From: Acanthosepion pharaonis
Lineage: Eukaryota > Mollusca > Cephalopoda > Sepiida > Sepiidae
Assembly (NCBI GenBank): GCA_903632075.3
Contig: CAHIKZ030001779.1
Span: forward strand, 2,642,501 to 2,706,500
Reading direction: 5' to 3'
DNA: 64,000 nt
Below the pieces are notes generated by a model. That model had not been told where the DNA came from. It did no database searches and worked only from the letters and a program-made list of their open reading frames with translations. This document shows positions 22,285 through 34,257 of the stretch, piece by piece. Made by a program: the position numbers and the translations under genes. Position 1 is the stretch's first letter. Every line of letters begins with the position of its first letter.

Positions 22285-22700
22285 CATAATCACTGCTACT
22301 ATAGGAATCAACAATGAAAATACATTACCACTGTAACACCTGAATATACTAAAGAACCTAATGAGAAATAAAGAAAACCACATCACTGCCTCTGACAAGG
22401 GAGGGAGGATTGTGATCATGAACAAGAATACAGACATAGAAAAAATTATCTCACTACACATATGAAAAAATAAACAAACAAAAAATAAGTACTGAAACAC
22501 AAAAATTTAACAAAGAAATCAGGAAACTAATTAAAAATGAAAACAAATCATTGTACAGATTCATAGAATATCACCCCAGAACACCCAAACTTTATAATCT
22601 CTCTAAAACCCTCAAAACTGGAATCCCAATGTGCTCCCCCCATAAAATGGTGCAAGCTATATTTGTGTGCAGATAGGAAACTTTGACCTCATTTAAAAGG
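22285..22700 (+). mobile_element. Penelope-like RT N-terminal fragment
   Basis: The plus strand encodes 'ITASDKGGRIVIMNKNTDIE' (22,382-22,441), which matches the (A)DKGG.VVVM(N/D)K signature at the start of Penelope-like reverse transcriptases. It continues in another frame as 'YRFIEYHPRTPKLYNLSKTL' and 'TGIPMCSPHKM', corresponding to the 'PRTP..Y.LPK.HK.G.P.RPI' block. The palm motifs with the catalytic aspartates are missing. An (AT)n tract lies further downstream at 22,778. Confidence 0.75.
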
Positions 22701-22777
22701 TGAATGAAATATACGTCAATATTAATATATGAAAAGTTCAAATAAAACACAAAAGTCTTTGCATAAAAACATTTGCA

Positions 22778-22800
22778 TATATATATATATATATATATAT
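22778..22800. repeat. (AT)n microsatellite
   Basis: About 11 AT units. Confidence 0.9.
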
Positions 22801-23019
22801 TCAAAATTCTTAATACAAAGTTAGCATGTATCTACTTTTAAAAGACTATGTAGCAAAAATAATATGAATTTTTGTACTTATCTGTTTGGTTTATCATGAG
22901 CCTGAAATATGTGCATCTTGATACATTAACTTCTTGGAACAAAAGAGAGATTGACATTCCTGCCTAACGATGTCTTGTGTGTGTCTTGTCAGGTCATGTG
23001 ACTGTTTTCTATTTATACG

Positions 23020-24235
23020 CATGTGCACTTCACTGCAACTCCAGCAATTCCCAGTCTCCTTCAGCAAAAATAGTCTCTATTGTTATGTCACACTAAATGT
23101 CCCCAGACATTATATTTCTCCCACACTGAGGAAAATGGTTTTCAAACATTTACATGGTTTGTCACACCACAGCAAACGAGTCATGGTCAAGCTCATCAAA
23201 GAACTCTGGCCCAACATGATCACCGACATCGGTGGCTGGGTTACCACATGCCTGGAATGCCAAAAGCATAAAGTATATTGCCACACAAAATCCCCTATTG
23301 GCACCTTCATCAATCCTGACACTTACTTCACATACATACACAACAATATTGTTGGACCTTTACCAATGTGTCAGGATTACTAGTACCTGCTGACTATCAC
23401 CAATTAATTTTCCTAATTTGATTTTCCTAATGACCAACCACTTTACCAAGCAAAGACATTACAGCCAACACAGTCTCGAATGGGATTCTAAAAGACTGGA
23501 TGCAATTTTGGAGCACCACAAATAATTGCAACTGACCATAGAGCATAATTTCAATCATCCATACTTGGCTCTAAGCACATCAAAATGATGGCTTATCACC
23601 CCTGTGCAAATGGTCTGGTTGAAAGATTCACAGACCCCCAAAAGCTTTCCTGGCTACAAGATCTCACATGACTAACTAGACTAATTATCCTATACTCTAT
23701 CAGGAATACAGTTAAGGAATATTTAGGCAGCAGACCAGCTGAACTCATTTTTTGATGCATCTGTATCCTTACCAGGACAATATTTCTGTGACATATCAGA
23801 TATGATGATTTCAACCACAATGACCCCTTTTATACAAGGACTACACAACAAAATAGCATGGTTGAGATACACACAAACACAGCATGCCACAAAAATGTTT
23901 TCATACCAAAAACCTTCAAATATATTTTATACGAAATGAAACTGTTAAACAACCACTCACATTTAGCTACCAAGGTCTCTTTAAAGTTCTCAGCTGAACT
24001 GATAAATACATAACAGTCAAGCAGGTAACATTACAGATTCCATCATTATCGACAGGAATCTGACCTTCTGCCAGCATTTCTAGAAAAGATGACACCAAAC
24101 ACAAATCCAACTCCAGACCAACAACCACAACCAGTCATACCTCTCATAAAGCATAAAATTGGGATGGGAAGTCACTTTTTTAAGGAATCTCGAAACATAC
24201 ATAGGTTATTAATTGATACGATCAATTATTTAGGG
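23020..24235 (+). mobile_element. Gypsy integrase region remnant
   Basis: A 137-codon open frame (22,970-23,383) ends in an integrase zinc-binding domain: 'HGLSHHSKRVMVKLI' supplies the two histidines and 'CLECQKHK' the CxxC pair. It continues 'TKSPIGTF' and 'NNIVGPLPMCQDY', the start of the catalytic core with the first Asp replaced by Asn. Downstream, in broken frames, 'YHPCANGLVERF' keeps the catalytic Glu context, and a 'GLFKVLS' segment matches the C-terminal barrel. RT and RNase H are absent, so it is 5'-truncated. It is a different lineage from the elements at 18.2 kb and 36 kb. Confidence 0.8.
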
Positions 24236-24242
24236 GGAGGGC
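24228..24242 (+). promoter_or_regulatory. Possible polypurine tract
   Basis: TTAGGGGGAGGG after the Gypsy integrase end has the position and composition of a polypurine tract. A 3' LTR should then begin near 24,241, but no 5' partner is present to define it. Confidence 0.4.
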
Positions 24243-24367
24243 CTTGTCATATCCTGTTAGTATTCCCATATATTATAAAAACAATTTGAAGAAAAAGCAT
24301 AAACAGCATTGTTCTCAGACTAGTTCAGGATATAAAGAGGCCTCAGAAGCAACAAAAAAATATGCAT

Positions 24368-24745
24368 TCCACAGCCCAGAGATGATAATCAAGGTGTAGT
24401 ATCTGTTATGTGGACATGAACAGCTAAGACAAGCTTTTTGCCAGATTCTGCATAAGCAGGAACTGGGTAAATTTGACCAGTGACCCAAGCGTATGCACTC
24501 GGGTTACCTATGTTAAATAACTGACCTTCTGCCATATTTCACTCCAGTATGGAGGCCATGAGTTCCACAGCCCAGATGACTATGATCAAAATGTAGTATC
24601 TGTTTCACGCCCATGACCAGCCAAGATAAACTTTGTGCTTGATCCTGCATAAGTGGGGGCTAGGTAAATTTTGATCCATGACCCAAGTGTACACACTTGG
24701 GTTTCTTACATTAAATAACTAACCTTGTATCACATCACATGTTTA
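24368..24745 (+). repeat. Tandem duplication, about 195-bp unit, two copies
   Basis: Copy 1 starts at about 24,368 and copy 2 at about 24,563, both with TTCCACAGCCCAGA. They share 'GTAGTATCTGTT', 'CAGCCAAGA'-type and 'TTAAATAACT.ACCTT' blocks in the same order. Near the end of each is ACCCAAG...GGGT. In copy 2 this is a perfect 22-bp palindrome (24,681-24,702); in copy 1 it is partly destroyed. It may be the LTR body of the preceding Gypsy remnant. Confidence 0.8.
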
Positions 24746-24894
24746 GAGAGTGCCCTAATTGCAAGGCCATCTATAATAAATTTGCACCCTGGTTCTTACA
24801 TTTCACCGTTCCTTGTAGATCTTTTAATATCACAGTGTGGAATACCTACTTACAAAAGTAATGGAAAGAAAAAGAAAAAGAAAAAGATAATATA

Positions 24895-26494
24895 CAGTGG
24901 TGAAAAAAGTCTTACATCCTCTGCTGATCTTCTGAGTTTGCACCTTACAAAAATAGGAAAGGTCTATAATTTTCAGTGTAGGTCTGTCTTGAAAGTAGGA
25001 GATAGAATATAAAACAATTCTAGAAAATCACATTATATTAATTTTTGAATATTTATTTCTTTTTTATTGAAAAATAAGTATTTCACCTTATTTAGCAAAA
25101 CATAACTCAGTATTTGTTGAAGAAACCCTTGTTGGCAAGCACAGCAGCCAGATGTTTCCTGTAGTTGGTTGCTAAGTTTTTACAGATACCAGGGGAGATT
25201 TTGGCCAACTCCTCTTTGCAGATCCTCTCCAAATCTTTAAGGTTTGTAGGTTGTTGTTGGACAACTCAAAGCTTCAGCTCCCTCCACAGATTCTCTAAAG
25301 GATTAAGGTCCAGAGACAGACTAGGCTACTCCATTACCTTAATGTGCTTCTTCTTAAGCCACTCCTTTGTTGCTGTAGCCATATGCTTTGGGTCATGCTG
25401 GAACATCCATCCACAACCCATCCACAACCCATCTTCAGTGTTCTGGCTGAGGCAAGGACGTTTTCACTCAAGATTTCCCTGTACTTGGACCCATCCATTT
25501 TTCACTCAACCCAATGTAGTCATCCTGTCCCCTTAGTAGACAAACAGCCCCTAAGTATAATGTTTCCACCACCATGCTTAATGGTTGGGATGGTGTTCTT
25601 GGAGTCCAAGTCAGCATTTTTTTTTCCTCCAAACATGGCAAGTCGAGTTGATGCCAAAAAGCTCAATTTTAGTCTTATCTGACCACAGTACTTTCTCCCA
25701 ACCCTCCTCTGAATCATCCCAGTGCTCATTTGCAAGTTTCTGATGGGCATGTATATCTGCCTTCTTCAGTAGGGGGACCTTGAGGGCACTACATTATTTC
25801 AGTCCACTATGATGTAGTATGTTACTAATGGTCATCTTGGTGTCTGTGGCCACAGCTGCCTTGAGATCATCAACAAGCTCTTTCTGCATAGTTCTGGGTT
25901 GTTTCCTCACCTTTCTCATCATCAGGTTCACTCCACATTGGGAGATCTTGCGTGGCACTCCATACCAAGGGAGATTGATAGTTAATTGATGTTTCTTCTA
26001 TTTTCTTTTTATCGTACCAACAGTTGACTCCTTCTCACCTAGCTGCTTGCCAATCATCTTGTAGCCTGTTCCAGTCTTGTGCAGGTATACAGTTTTGTCC
26101 CAGATGTCCTTAGACAATTCTTTCATTTTGCCCATTGTGGAAAGATTAGATTCTGATTTATTGAAGGATTCTGTGAACTATTGTCTTTTATACAGGTAAT
26201 GAGTACTTGATTAGGAGTAATAATTGAGTAATAGGACTAGTCTATATGTTTCCTGGTCACAGAACTGGTCTGTGGGGACTGAATCACTGCTGGCTGCTAG
26301 TGGGTGAAATATTTATTTTTTCAATAAAAAGAAATAAATGTTCAAAAATTAATATAATGTGATTATCTAGAATTTGTTTTATATTCTCTCACTTTCAAGA
26401 CAGACCTACCCTGAAAATTATAGACTGTTCTTATTTATGTAAGGTGGCAAACTCTAAAAATCAGCAGGGGATGAAATACTTATTTTCCTCCCTG
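24895..26494 (-). mobile_element. Full-length Tc1 transposon with long IR/DR ends
   Basis: CAGTGGTG at 24,895 and its counterpart ending CCCTG at 26,494 are each flanked by TA, the Tc1/mariner target. The terminal inverted repeats run for about 200 bases (24,895-25,095 and about 26,300-26,494). Each holds an outer and an inner short direct repeat of the 'AAATAAGTATTTCA' type (inner: about 25,073 and about 26,310), the IR/DR arrangement of Sleeping-Beauty-like Tc1 elements. The 1.6-kb length is normal. From memory, end sequence and transposase are closest to the vertebrate (fish and frog) Tc1 group. The transposase is broken. Confidence 0.92.
25107..26135 (-). pseudogene. Tc1 transposase pseudogene
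   Basis: Start ATG at 26,135 ('MGKMKELSKD') and stop at 25,107 give 343 codons' worth of DNA, the usual Tc1 length of about 340 residues. The N-terminal paired helix-turn-helix DNA-binding region is followed by 'MRKVRKQPRT', 'WSDKTKIELFG' (first catalytic Asp), 'HGGGNIIL', 'MFQHDPKHMA' (second Asp, with two residues of the usual HDNDPKH lost), and 'LDLNPLENLWRELK' (catalytic Glu), i.e. the DD34E triad. It has several in-frame stops, including TGG-to-TAG just before the third catalytic motif, plus small indels. Retained motif order over the whole length suggests a later death than most elements here. Confidence 0.92.
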
Positions 26495-26499
26495 TATAT

Positions 26500-26740
26500 A
26501 GTGATTGATAGATAGATAGATACATACATAGAAAAAGAGAGATCATCAAACCACATCAGATGGCTTGATGGCCACTTAAGGAAGGAGACAGTGACCATAC
26601 AGTGCTGATTTCTGTCTACAGTATTTATATTAATAAATGCTCTAATCTCAATATTGAAAACTCTTCCCCATGAATAAAGGAAATTAAAATACACATGCAC
26701 ACACACATACACACATACACACACACACATATGTATAGGA
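26500..26740. repeat. (GATA)n and (AC)n simple tracts
   Basis: GATAGATAGATAGATACATACATAG directly follows the Tc1 right end (26,507-26,531). An interrupted (AC)n tract lies at 26,691-26,730. Nothing coding lies between them. Confidence 0.8.
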
Positions 26741-29665
26741 AGATAAATTTAATAAGAGATTAAACTTTTATTATACAATGTTTGATCTATTTGATTTATT
26801 TTAAAGCATTGGGTTAAGTACATTGACAAAGAAGAATATATTGAACATAAATATTTGTTGCATAAAATAAATGCTTTTTCTATTGTTAGTCTATGGTCTT
26901 ATATATATATATATATACACATATATATATGTATGTGTGTGTGTGCATGGGGAAGTGTTTATCCTTATTACTATGTGATAAAAATAATGGATGTAAACTT
27001 TTTAGAATGTGTACTTTCAAAAAAAGTCTGCAGACCGTTGTATCAACTGCAAATGTCAGGACTTAACCTGAACCTCACTTAATTTTATGATAGTAATCAA
27101 TTTATAACCATATATATAGCAGTTCATTTCTGTATAAAAATGACGTAACACCTTTTAAATTTTAAATATGTAACAAAAACATATACATTATATTATTTTA
27201 TATCAGAAAAAAACATTTCTCCAATTATTTTAAATTTTAGATAATCAGCTTTTCAATCAGAATCCCTATATATTCTGTTTTTTATTAATAGTCCTACTAT
27301 GTAGATATCACAAATATTATGAGCTTAAAGAATATTTTCTGAATAAATCTTCAATCAGGTACTCAATGTATTATAGCCACAATAATAACATTTGTTTTAC
27401 AATTCCCCAGCTCAAGCTCTGTATGACAATCACTCTCAAATGAAAGCAGTGTATGAAAGGGGCACTTTTATCAGTTAAAACAGAGTATCAAACTCATTCT
27501 TTTCCAGCTTTTAGGGGTAAATATTCTGAGAATATATTTTGTTTTCCAGTAAAAATTTTACTGTAAATATCAATGTTTTACAGTCCATTAATCTGCATTT
27601 TGGTGTTATTTTATAGGATACACTTTCCTTAGTGTAAAATATCAGAAATTATAAACCTCATAATAAGTGATAATTTTATTAAATTACATAACTAAAGTTT
27701 AATTATATTGTAGGAGAATATGGCAGGGTATATTTATTTGTTCAAGAGACTATAAGAGAAACCATTTTCAGGAAGTGGCTTGATTGAAAAAGCAAGTCAA
27801 CTGGATCAGCAGAGAATTTTGGTTAGAAAATAAAAACCTACACACTGCTTCACTTAATAATGAAAATGGGCTTTTTTGTATTTGAGCACTGGTGTATCCA
27901 TCAAAATGAACTCAGCTATTTGGGAAGATTGTCAATATTATAAAAACATTGTATAAAAACTTTGAAAAGCAGCACATTCAGTTTTTCCAAGCCACTTGAT
28001 AAGCATAAAGAAATCATTATGGGTCCATCTGGCATACACTCAAGAAATATTTTTAGAGTTCTTATTTTTCTCAAGATAATACCTCAGAATTAGTTGATCT
28101 CCATTAGTTACACCTTCTTAGGCATTCTCAAAAGAACTTGATTTTTTATTAGTTTTCATTATATATTTACCTGTGAAATTGGAAATTAATTTTACCTGTA
28201 TTACTTATTTTTCTAATTAACTAGATTAATCTGCATTATTGAATTCAGGTATTATTCATCATAAATTCAGTCTGATATTCAATTTGTAAATTACTTAAAC
28301 TACAAAATGTAATAAATAATGATATATACTGAAAATATCAAGAGGAAATCTTCATTATTATCTTATGTGGTATATAATAATCTAAAATATTGATCATTGA
28401 AGATGGCTGTGGAATTAACCAACAAAAATGTTGCTATAAAAGAAATAAAGATCAGAATGCCTCAAAACATGACCTATTTCATTGTTTATGACAAAAAATC
28501 CTTTATTTCCCATTTTACTATTAAAATATTGTTATATTCCAAGCTGTTCAGATGAACAAAAATATGAATGAAAATGAAAGACAAGTATATTTTAACACAT
28601 AATAAAACAACTTTTATTCATTTACTGTCTGAGAACAGCAATGATTTGTTTGGATTGAAACCATAAATTGCACATGTCACCATGTCATCATGTTTAATTC
28701 AGAAGTGTCATGCACATCTTCCAGACAAGGGAAGTGACTTATTTTGAGTTATCATCATTTATAGGGCAAGTAAATTAGTTTCCCCTAACAAATATTAAAA
28801 ATTTTCCTGGGGAATTACTACTTTACAAAATGATATCTATGATTTTATTTTTCTAATTTCAAAGTATACAGACTTTGCAGAAACAAGATAAGAAATAACT
28901 GTATTAAATAAGAACAAAACAGGCCATATGTAAATAGGGATAATGAAACAAGAACAGTTTATTTAGTGTATTAAATAAATGATTCAGTTTGAAATTCCTT
29001 AAAGGCTATATAGATTGATATATATCTGAAGAAGGATGAAGGACACAATAGCCAAAACAAAAAAAGAAGCAAAAGATCTGATATTTAAAACACTCAAACA
29101 AAAATGTCCATTTTTGTTATCCTCTATGTAAAGTAATTTCATGATCTTCCTGAAAGTCAAACACTGAAAAATAAAACCAGACAATCATAATATTGTTTTT
29201 TTTTTCAGTTAAAAAAAATTAAAAATGTACAGCACCCTAAGAAAATAAATTTTATTACTTTGATGTTAAAAAGAGATTAGCAAAGTTCTGTTTACATTTT
29301 TTGGTAAATTAGAGTTTCCATAGTCTTGTCCAGAACAGATCTCCATTGAAAAACAGAAGGAAATCAACCACCAAATTATTCTGTACATGAGAATGCTGGC
29401 AAATATATATAGAAAATATCAAATATGCAGGTAATTGTCATTTAGACACAACTAATTTTATAAATACTCTAAGATTCTTATAAATACACATCCATCCATA
29501 TTGGAACATTTCATCTTGACGAGATGTTATAATTCTCACATATCCAATTCATTGTTCCCATATAATAAGTTGTATTTCAATGGTAATAGTAACAGTAATA
29601 TTAGCTGTTTTCTTCATTCAGCATTCATTGACCCAGCAGCAAAATCATTTTCTTAAAACAATTTT
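26741..29665. other. Long AT-rich spacer, no gene seen
   Basis: About 2.9 kb without any recognisable coding, RNA or mobile-element signature, apart from a short (AT)n(GT)n tract at 26,899-26,946. Confidence 0.5.
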
Positions 29666-29669
29666 TCAG

Positions 29670-30480
29670 GAAAATAGGTTTCTCAAGTCCAGTAGCTGTT
29701 ATAACTCTTTCCAGTACTGATGAGGGTTTCCTGCCAAGCTTTTTATTTGAGATAGTGTGGTAGGTCAACATCTTGATTATGTCAATATTTTCTCTTCAAG
29801 TTATATGTGATATCCATTTTAGCTGTTGCTGCTGTTGAAATTTTAAAATTTATATGGTTCCTTTATTTGGTACAATTTTTTGTGATTCTATAGTGTCAGT
29901 CCACAAGGTTTAAAGAATATGGTCTTTACCAAGACCCACAGGCTTGTCTTGCCATTTTAACCATTGGTCTTAGAAAGATGACATTTTATACAGATAACAG
30001 TTTGATATTTCTCAACAGATTTAGCACCATGCATGACATCCATATGAAAGTCTCAATCTGATGAGGTTATTTAAGAACATGACTTGAGTTTTTAGGTTAA
30101 CGTTTTGGCTTTGTAGCAATTTGTGGTCTTGTGTGAAACTATCTCTAGTGCAACCTATTCTATATTTAATTTACTTTTCTCCTATACTAAATTCAATATA
30201 AGTGATCCATAAGCCAAAGTGCTTCAACTGAATTTTTATGATGGATTCAGGGCAGGTGCCATCACTGCTTTTATTTCAATTCCAGATCATAGTTTCTGAG
30301 TTGGGAACGTTTACCTTGAGCCTATATCTTATAATACTTGGTAAAGGATGTTGAATTTTGTTCATTTGTATCCCAACTATGATACTAACATAGTGCCTCT
30401 CATCATCAGTACATTGTTCTCATGGGGGAAAGCATTAATCAGTGTCTTCTATTGGTAGATTTGTTTTCTTTGTGTCAAGA
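29670..30480 (-). mobile_element. LINE-A copy 2, RT end to C-terminus
   Basis: From 30,480 down, the minus strand matches LINE-A copy 1 and then continues past it: 'YRIGCTRDSFTQDHKLLQSQ', 'LRLSYGCHAWC' (the usual LLYGCE.W block after the RT), 'QQQLKWISHI', 'KMLTYHTISNKKLGRKPSSV' and 'LERVI'. That is a complete post-RT C-terminal order. Frameshifts and stops are present. An interrupted CT tract lies at 30,504-30,520. Confidence 0.75.
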
Positions 30481-30869
30481 GGAGAGGAAATATCACTGGC
30501 ATTGCTCTCTCTCTCTCTCTATTTCTTCATGACTCTTCTTAACTCTTTGTAACTGCATATGAGTATTTGTCTTTAAAAAAATATTTTAAATGTCCTGTTG
30601 ACGATGCTTAATCTAAAAGTTGATAGGTGATTTCATGCTAATACAGATAAATGAAATTTAGGTTTCAGTATAAGGAATAGTTTATTAAAATTTTAATATT
30701 TGATCTTTATTTGAAACTTACTCTTGATTTACAATGGAATGAAGAACAAATATAATAAAAACAGTTAAAACAAATTTGTTTAAATTTTTTAGTTTTTTAG
30801 CACAGTTTTTGGCTTCTAGTAGAATGCATAAAATCCAAGGATGGTACAGAAAAATACTTCAAAGATGGA

Positions 30870-32075
30870 ACAATTATATCAAAGAACTCTTCCATGATGA
30901 AAGGGAATAACTGGCATAACTAACAGAATGTTATCAGAAAGAGCAATAAAAATGAAGATGGACATGTACCTGTGTTTTATAGATTGCACAAAGGTATTTG
31001 ATAAAGTAAGCAATAAATATTTGTTACAACTGCTCAGCAACCTAGACATATTTGAGAAGGATATTAGAATAATCAAGAACCTATACTGGCAGAAAGCTGC
31101 CTGTATATGAATAGAAAATGAGTTCAGCAAATATATAAAAGTAGAAAGGGGTGTAAGACAAGGATGTTTTGTCTCATCTGACTTATTCTGTCTATACAGT
31201 GAGGCAATTCTAAGAGAATTAGAAGTCCTACCATGATTTTTATTGGCAGCCAAAATCTTAACAACATAAGATATGCAGATGACACAGTGTTGATAGCAGA
31301 TACCAAAAAAAAAACACTACAAAAGCTTATGGCGAAGGTAGTAAAGGGAAGCAAAAAAGAAAGGATTAAATATAAACTGCAAGAAGAGAAAATCTATGGC
31401 TGTTAGCAAAAAGTTGAGCCCAAAATGTAAATTACAAATCAGAGATACCAAGATCAAACAAGTACAAAAATTTAAATGTCTGGAAAGTATTCTAACAGAG
31501 GATGAAAAGTGCAAAACTAAAATCCAAATATGCACTGGGATAGCCAAAGATGCATTACAAAAGCTAAGGAGAATATTAAAAAACAGAAAAACTTTGATAG
31601 AAACAAAGAAAAATGTTGTGAACTGTTACATGACATCTATCATCCTATATGTCAATGAATTGGGGACAATCTCCTCAAAGATAAAGAGACTTGAAGCAAT
31701 GGAAATTTTGTTCTACTGAAGGATGTTACATATATCATGGATCAAACATGTCAATAACAATGAAGTTTTGGAGAAAATGGTAACAAAAAGGAAATTTATA
31801 CTTAACATCAGTTAAGGCATTTGAAATTTCTGAGACACATAATGAAGAAAGAGGACTCACATGATAGATTGAGCAAAGGAGGAAAAGAAGAAGGCAATGG
31901 TTAACATATTTAATGAGCTTGAGTAAATGGATGCCAGAACAGGGTTTGGGAGAGATAACAAGAAAAAAGACAAAATTTATTAAGAACTACAAAGGACAAG
32001 AATTTGTGGAGAGCCACAATCACCTATGTTCTGAAGAGACACAGAACATAAAGAAGATTTCTCAAAGTGTAAAGG
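30870..32075 (+). mobile_element. LINE-C (RTE-like) copy, RT to C-terminus
   Basis: This is the best LINE-C copy. In order: 'MYLCFIDCTKVFDKV' (RT motif A), 'GVRQGCFVSSDLFCLYSEAI' (motif B, about 31,150-31,208), 'NNIRYADDTVLIAD' (motif C with intact YADD, about 31,260-31,300), 'SMAVSKKLSPKCKLQI', 'IKQVQKFKCLESIL', 'ETKKNVVNCYMTSIILY' and 'RLEAMEILFYXRMLHISW' (X = stop), then 'MRKRTH'-like and 'LLRTTK'-like tail segments. The reading is broken by at least five frameshifts or stops. The endonuclease domain is missing on the 5' side. Confidence 0.88.
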
Positions 32076-32116
32076 TCAAATCCTGATTTTATTATAAAAG
32101 TAAGGAAAGTTTAGTT

Positions 32117-32731
32117 TGTGGAGCAAAGATGGAAATAAACACCAAGACAATCAATCATACTGTGACAAAAAAATGGTTTCTGAATTGGAGGATCTGCGCA
32201 TCCTTCCTGTTAATAAATTAATCCTTTGAAAAAAATATTTGACATTTGTCAATCAATGGGCCGTGTTCCCACTGACAATAAAAACATGCTCCATGATCCC
32301 TTTGAAGAGTATTTAAGTAAAGACGGACAAAATCAGTAAGGAGAAGAAACAGCAACATACGCTAATATACGATGCACACTGCTTCAAAGAGATTCCCTTA
32401 CCCATTCACCCATCTTCCGCTCCAAGCTACGTGACATTTACACTCTTCCTCACCAATCTATGTGACATGTACACTTTTCCTCACCAAGCTACATGATACT
32501 TACACTTTCCTCCTCATTTTCTCCCTTGCCACATTTTCACACATACATGAGAAGAAATCGCATTTCATTTCATCTTAATAAAGAAAGATCTGTAATGCAA
32601 GAACTTTAATACTCATACAAACTGAGAAAAATTTAGTTGTAAAAATACGAAAATAAAAATAATTTATATTTTTATATTTAAAAACCTTTTTCACCTTTTT
32701 GTTTGTTGTGGGTTGAGTCAAATCTGCAACA
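32117..32731 (+). repeat. Solo LTR, copy 1
   Basis: The stretch begins TGTGGA, ends CAACA, and is flanked by AGTT on both sides (32,113-32,116 and 32,732-32,735), a perfect 4-bp target duplication. It has LTR-style signals in order: a TATA-like TATTTAAGTA near 32,311 and AATAAA at 32,577-32,582. It is homologous over its whole length to 53,570-54,129 in reverse orientation. No internal region adjoins it, so it is a solo LTR left by LTR-LTR recombination. It contains a three-copy 31-bp repeat that the other copy lacks. Confidence 0.85.
32419..32512 (+). repeat. 31-bp tandem repeat inside the solo LTR
   Basis: CCAAGCTACGTGACATTTAC and two variants are spaced 31 bases apart (starts near 32,419, 32,450 and 32,481). 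The related LTR at 53.6 kb has a single copy of the unit, so the expansion happened in this copy or its sublineage. Confidence 0.85.
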
Positions 32732-32735
32732 AGTT

Positions 32736-33776
32736 CAAGATAAACAAAATGGTTACAAATTTTCTTCATCGCAATAAAAATCAATTAAAAAAGAATGAAC
32801 CAATTTGAAATAATTTCAACAGTCACTTTTGTACTTGTTAAATATTCAAACAGACTTTGATTAGTTTAGAAAGGTTGGTTAAGAGCTAATTATCAGCACT
32901 TATTTTCTTCTTATTTATTTGTTAGAACCAAACTATTATTGACTAACTTACTAATTGACCTCTTCTGACAGTACTTTCAAGGCTGGTAAATCTTTCATTT
33001 TGGCAGATATTGCAATTCAGCAGAATTAGTTTTTGTTGAAGTATTCGAGCACCTGGTCTCAATTGTTTTCTTGTCTTAGTGTCACTCTCTTGAACATTAT
33101 TTACTCAGAGCAATTTCTTTTTTGTTCTAATTGTTCAATTGCTCAGAAAGTCTTCATTGTGTTTTAACAGTTCATTTTATGATGAGCTATGAAATGAAAA
33201 TTAAATCATTGTAAATGATGAAACTGACACTTTGTAACAGCAATATCTACAATCTGAATTTATTGACATATTTTCAAAATTGTTATCAGATTGCTACTTC
33301 AGGCATGTTTCACTAAATATTACTTAACCAGAATCTGTGTGTGATTTCTAACAACATGGCCAGGATATCCTGAGACATTTAAGGATTGCTTCTCACATGT
33401 CCAAGAATTTAATGTCCTCAAGCTATCACTTGCAGTTACGGGCACACAGCCATGCAATCTCATCCCTATTTCTGTAATTCATCTTCTGTGTTCTGTACCA
33501 TCAGAAATTATCTGTATATTTACAATATTATATTGCAATGTTAAAATAGTTACTACAACCATTAAAAGTGTAAAAATTGCTACTAGAATTGTCCCCCTCA
33601 TCAAACCAGTGTTCAGTTGAACATTGACTAGTGAATGTACAATCATCTATGTAAATTCATATATAGATATATATTTGCAGGTCTGAAAGATTGAAGGTTA
33701 TTTTTATAGCTTTCATGAAATAAAGATTATTACCTATCGGTAGTTTAAGTGTCTGATATTCATTAATTAATATATA
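32736..33776. other. AT-rich spacer, no gene seen
   Basis: No coding or repeat signature recognised in about 1 kb. Confidence 0.5.
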
Positions 33777-33948
33777 TATATGTGTGTGCGTGTGTCTGTG
33801 TGTATGTGCATATTTCTAAAAAAAGAGATAGATTTTTATTTATCAACCCAACAGATTTTATTACTTAAGCATTCTTTTTAGGGGATACACATATTTGAGT
33901 AGACGATCGGTTTATTTATTAAACAGTATCATTATTTATTTGGTGAAA

Positions 33949-33950
<2 letters not shown>

Positions 33951-33998
<48 letters not shown>
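33951..33998. repeat. (AT)n(GT)n microsatellite in repeat unit
   Basis: About 23 AT units then GTGTGTGTCTGTG. Confidence 0.95.
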
Positions 33999-34006
<8 letters not shown>

Positions 34007-34185
34007 CTGTGTATGCATGCATGTATATTTATAAAAAAGAGATAGCTTTTTATTTATTAATCCAACAGATTTTAATACTAAAGCATTACTTTTAGTGGAT
34101 ACCCATATTTGAGAAGACAATCTATTTATTTATTAAACAGTATCTTTATTTATTTGCTGACAGAATGAGTACATTTACTTGTAAA

Positions 34186-34189
<4 letters not shown>

Positions 34190-34254
<65 letters not shown>
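34190..34254. repeat. (AT)n(GT)n microsatellite in repeat unit
   Basis: About 15 AT and 17 GT units, in the equivalent position of the next tandem unit. Confidence 0.95.

Positions 34255-34257
<3 letters not shown>

Noticed and set aside
25165..25682. Plus-strand frames of 123 and 112 codons
   Set aside because: Antisense to the Tc1 transposase, whose DDE motifs are on the minus strand.
29725..29760. CTGATGAG as a hammerhead ribozyme core
   Set aside because: The GAAA core and closing stems are missing in the right positions, and the site lies within LINE-A coding DNA.
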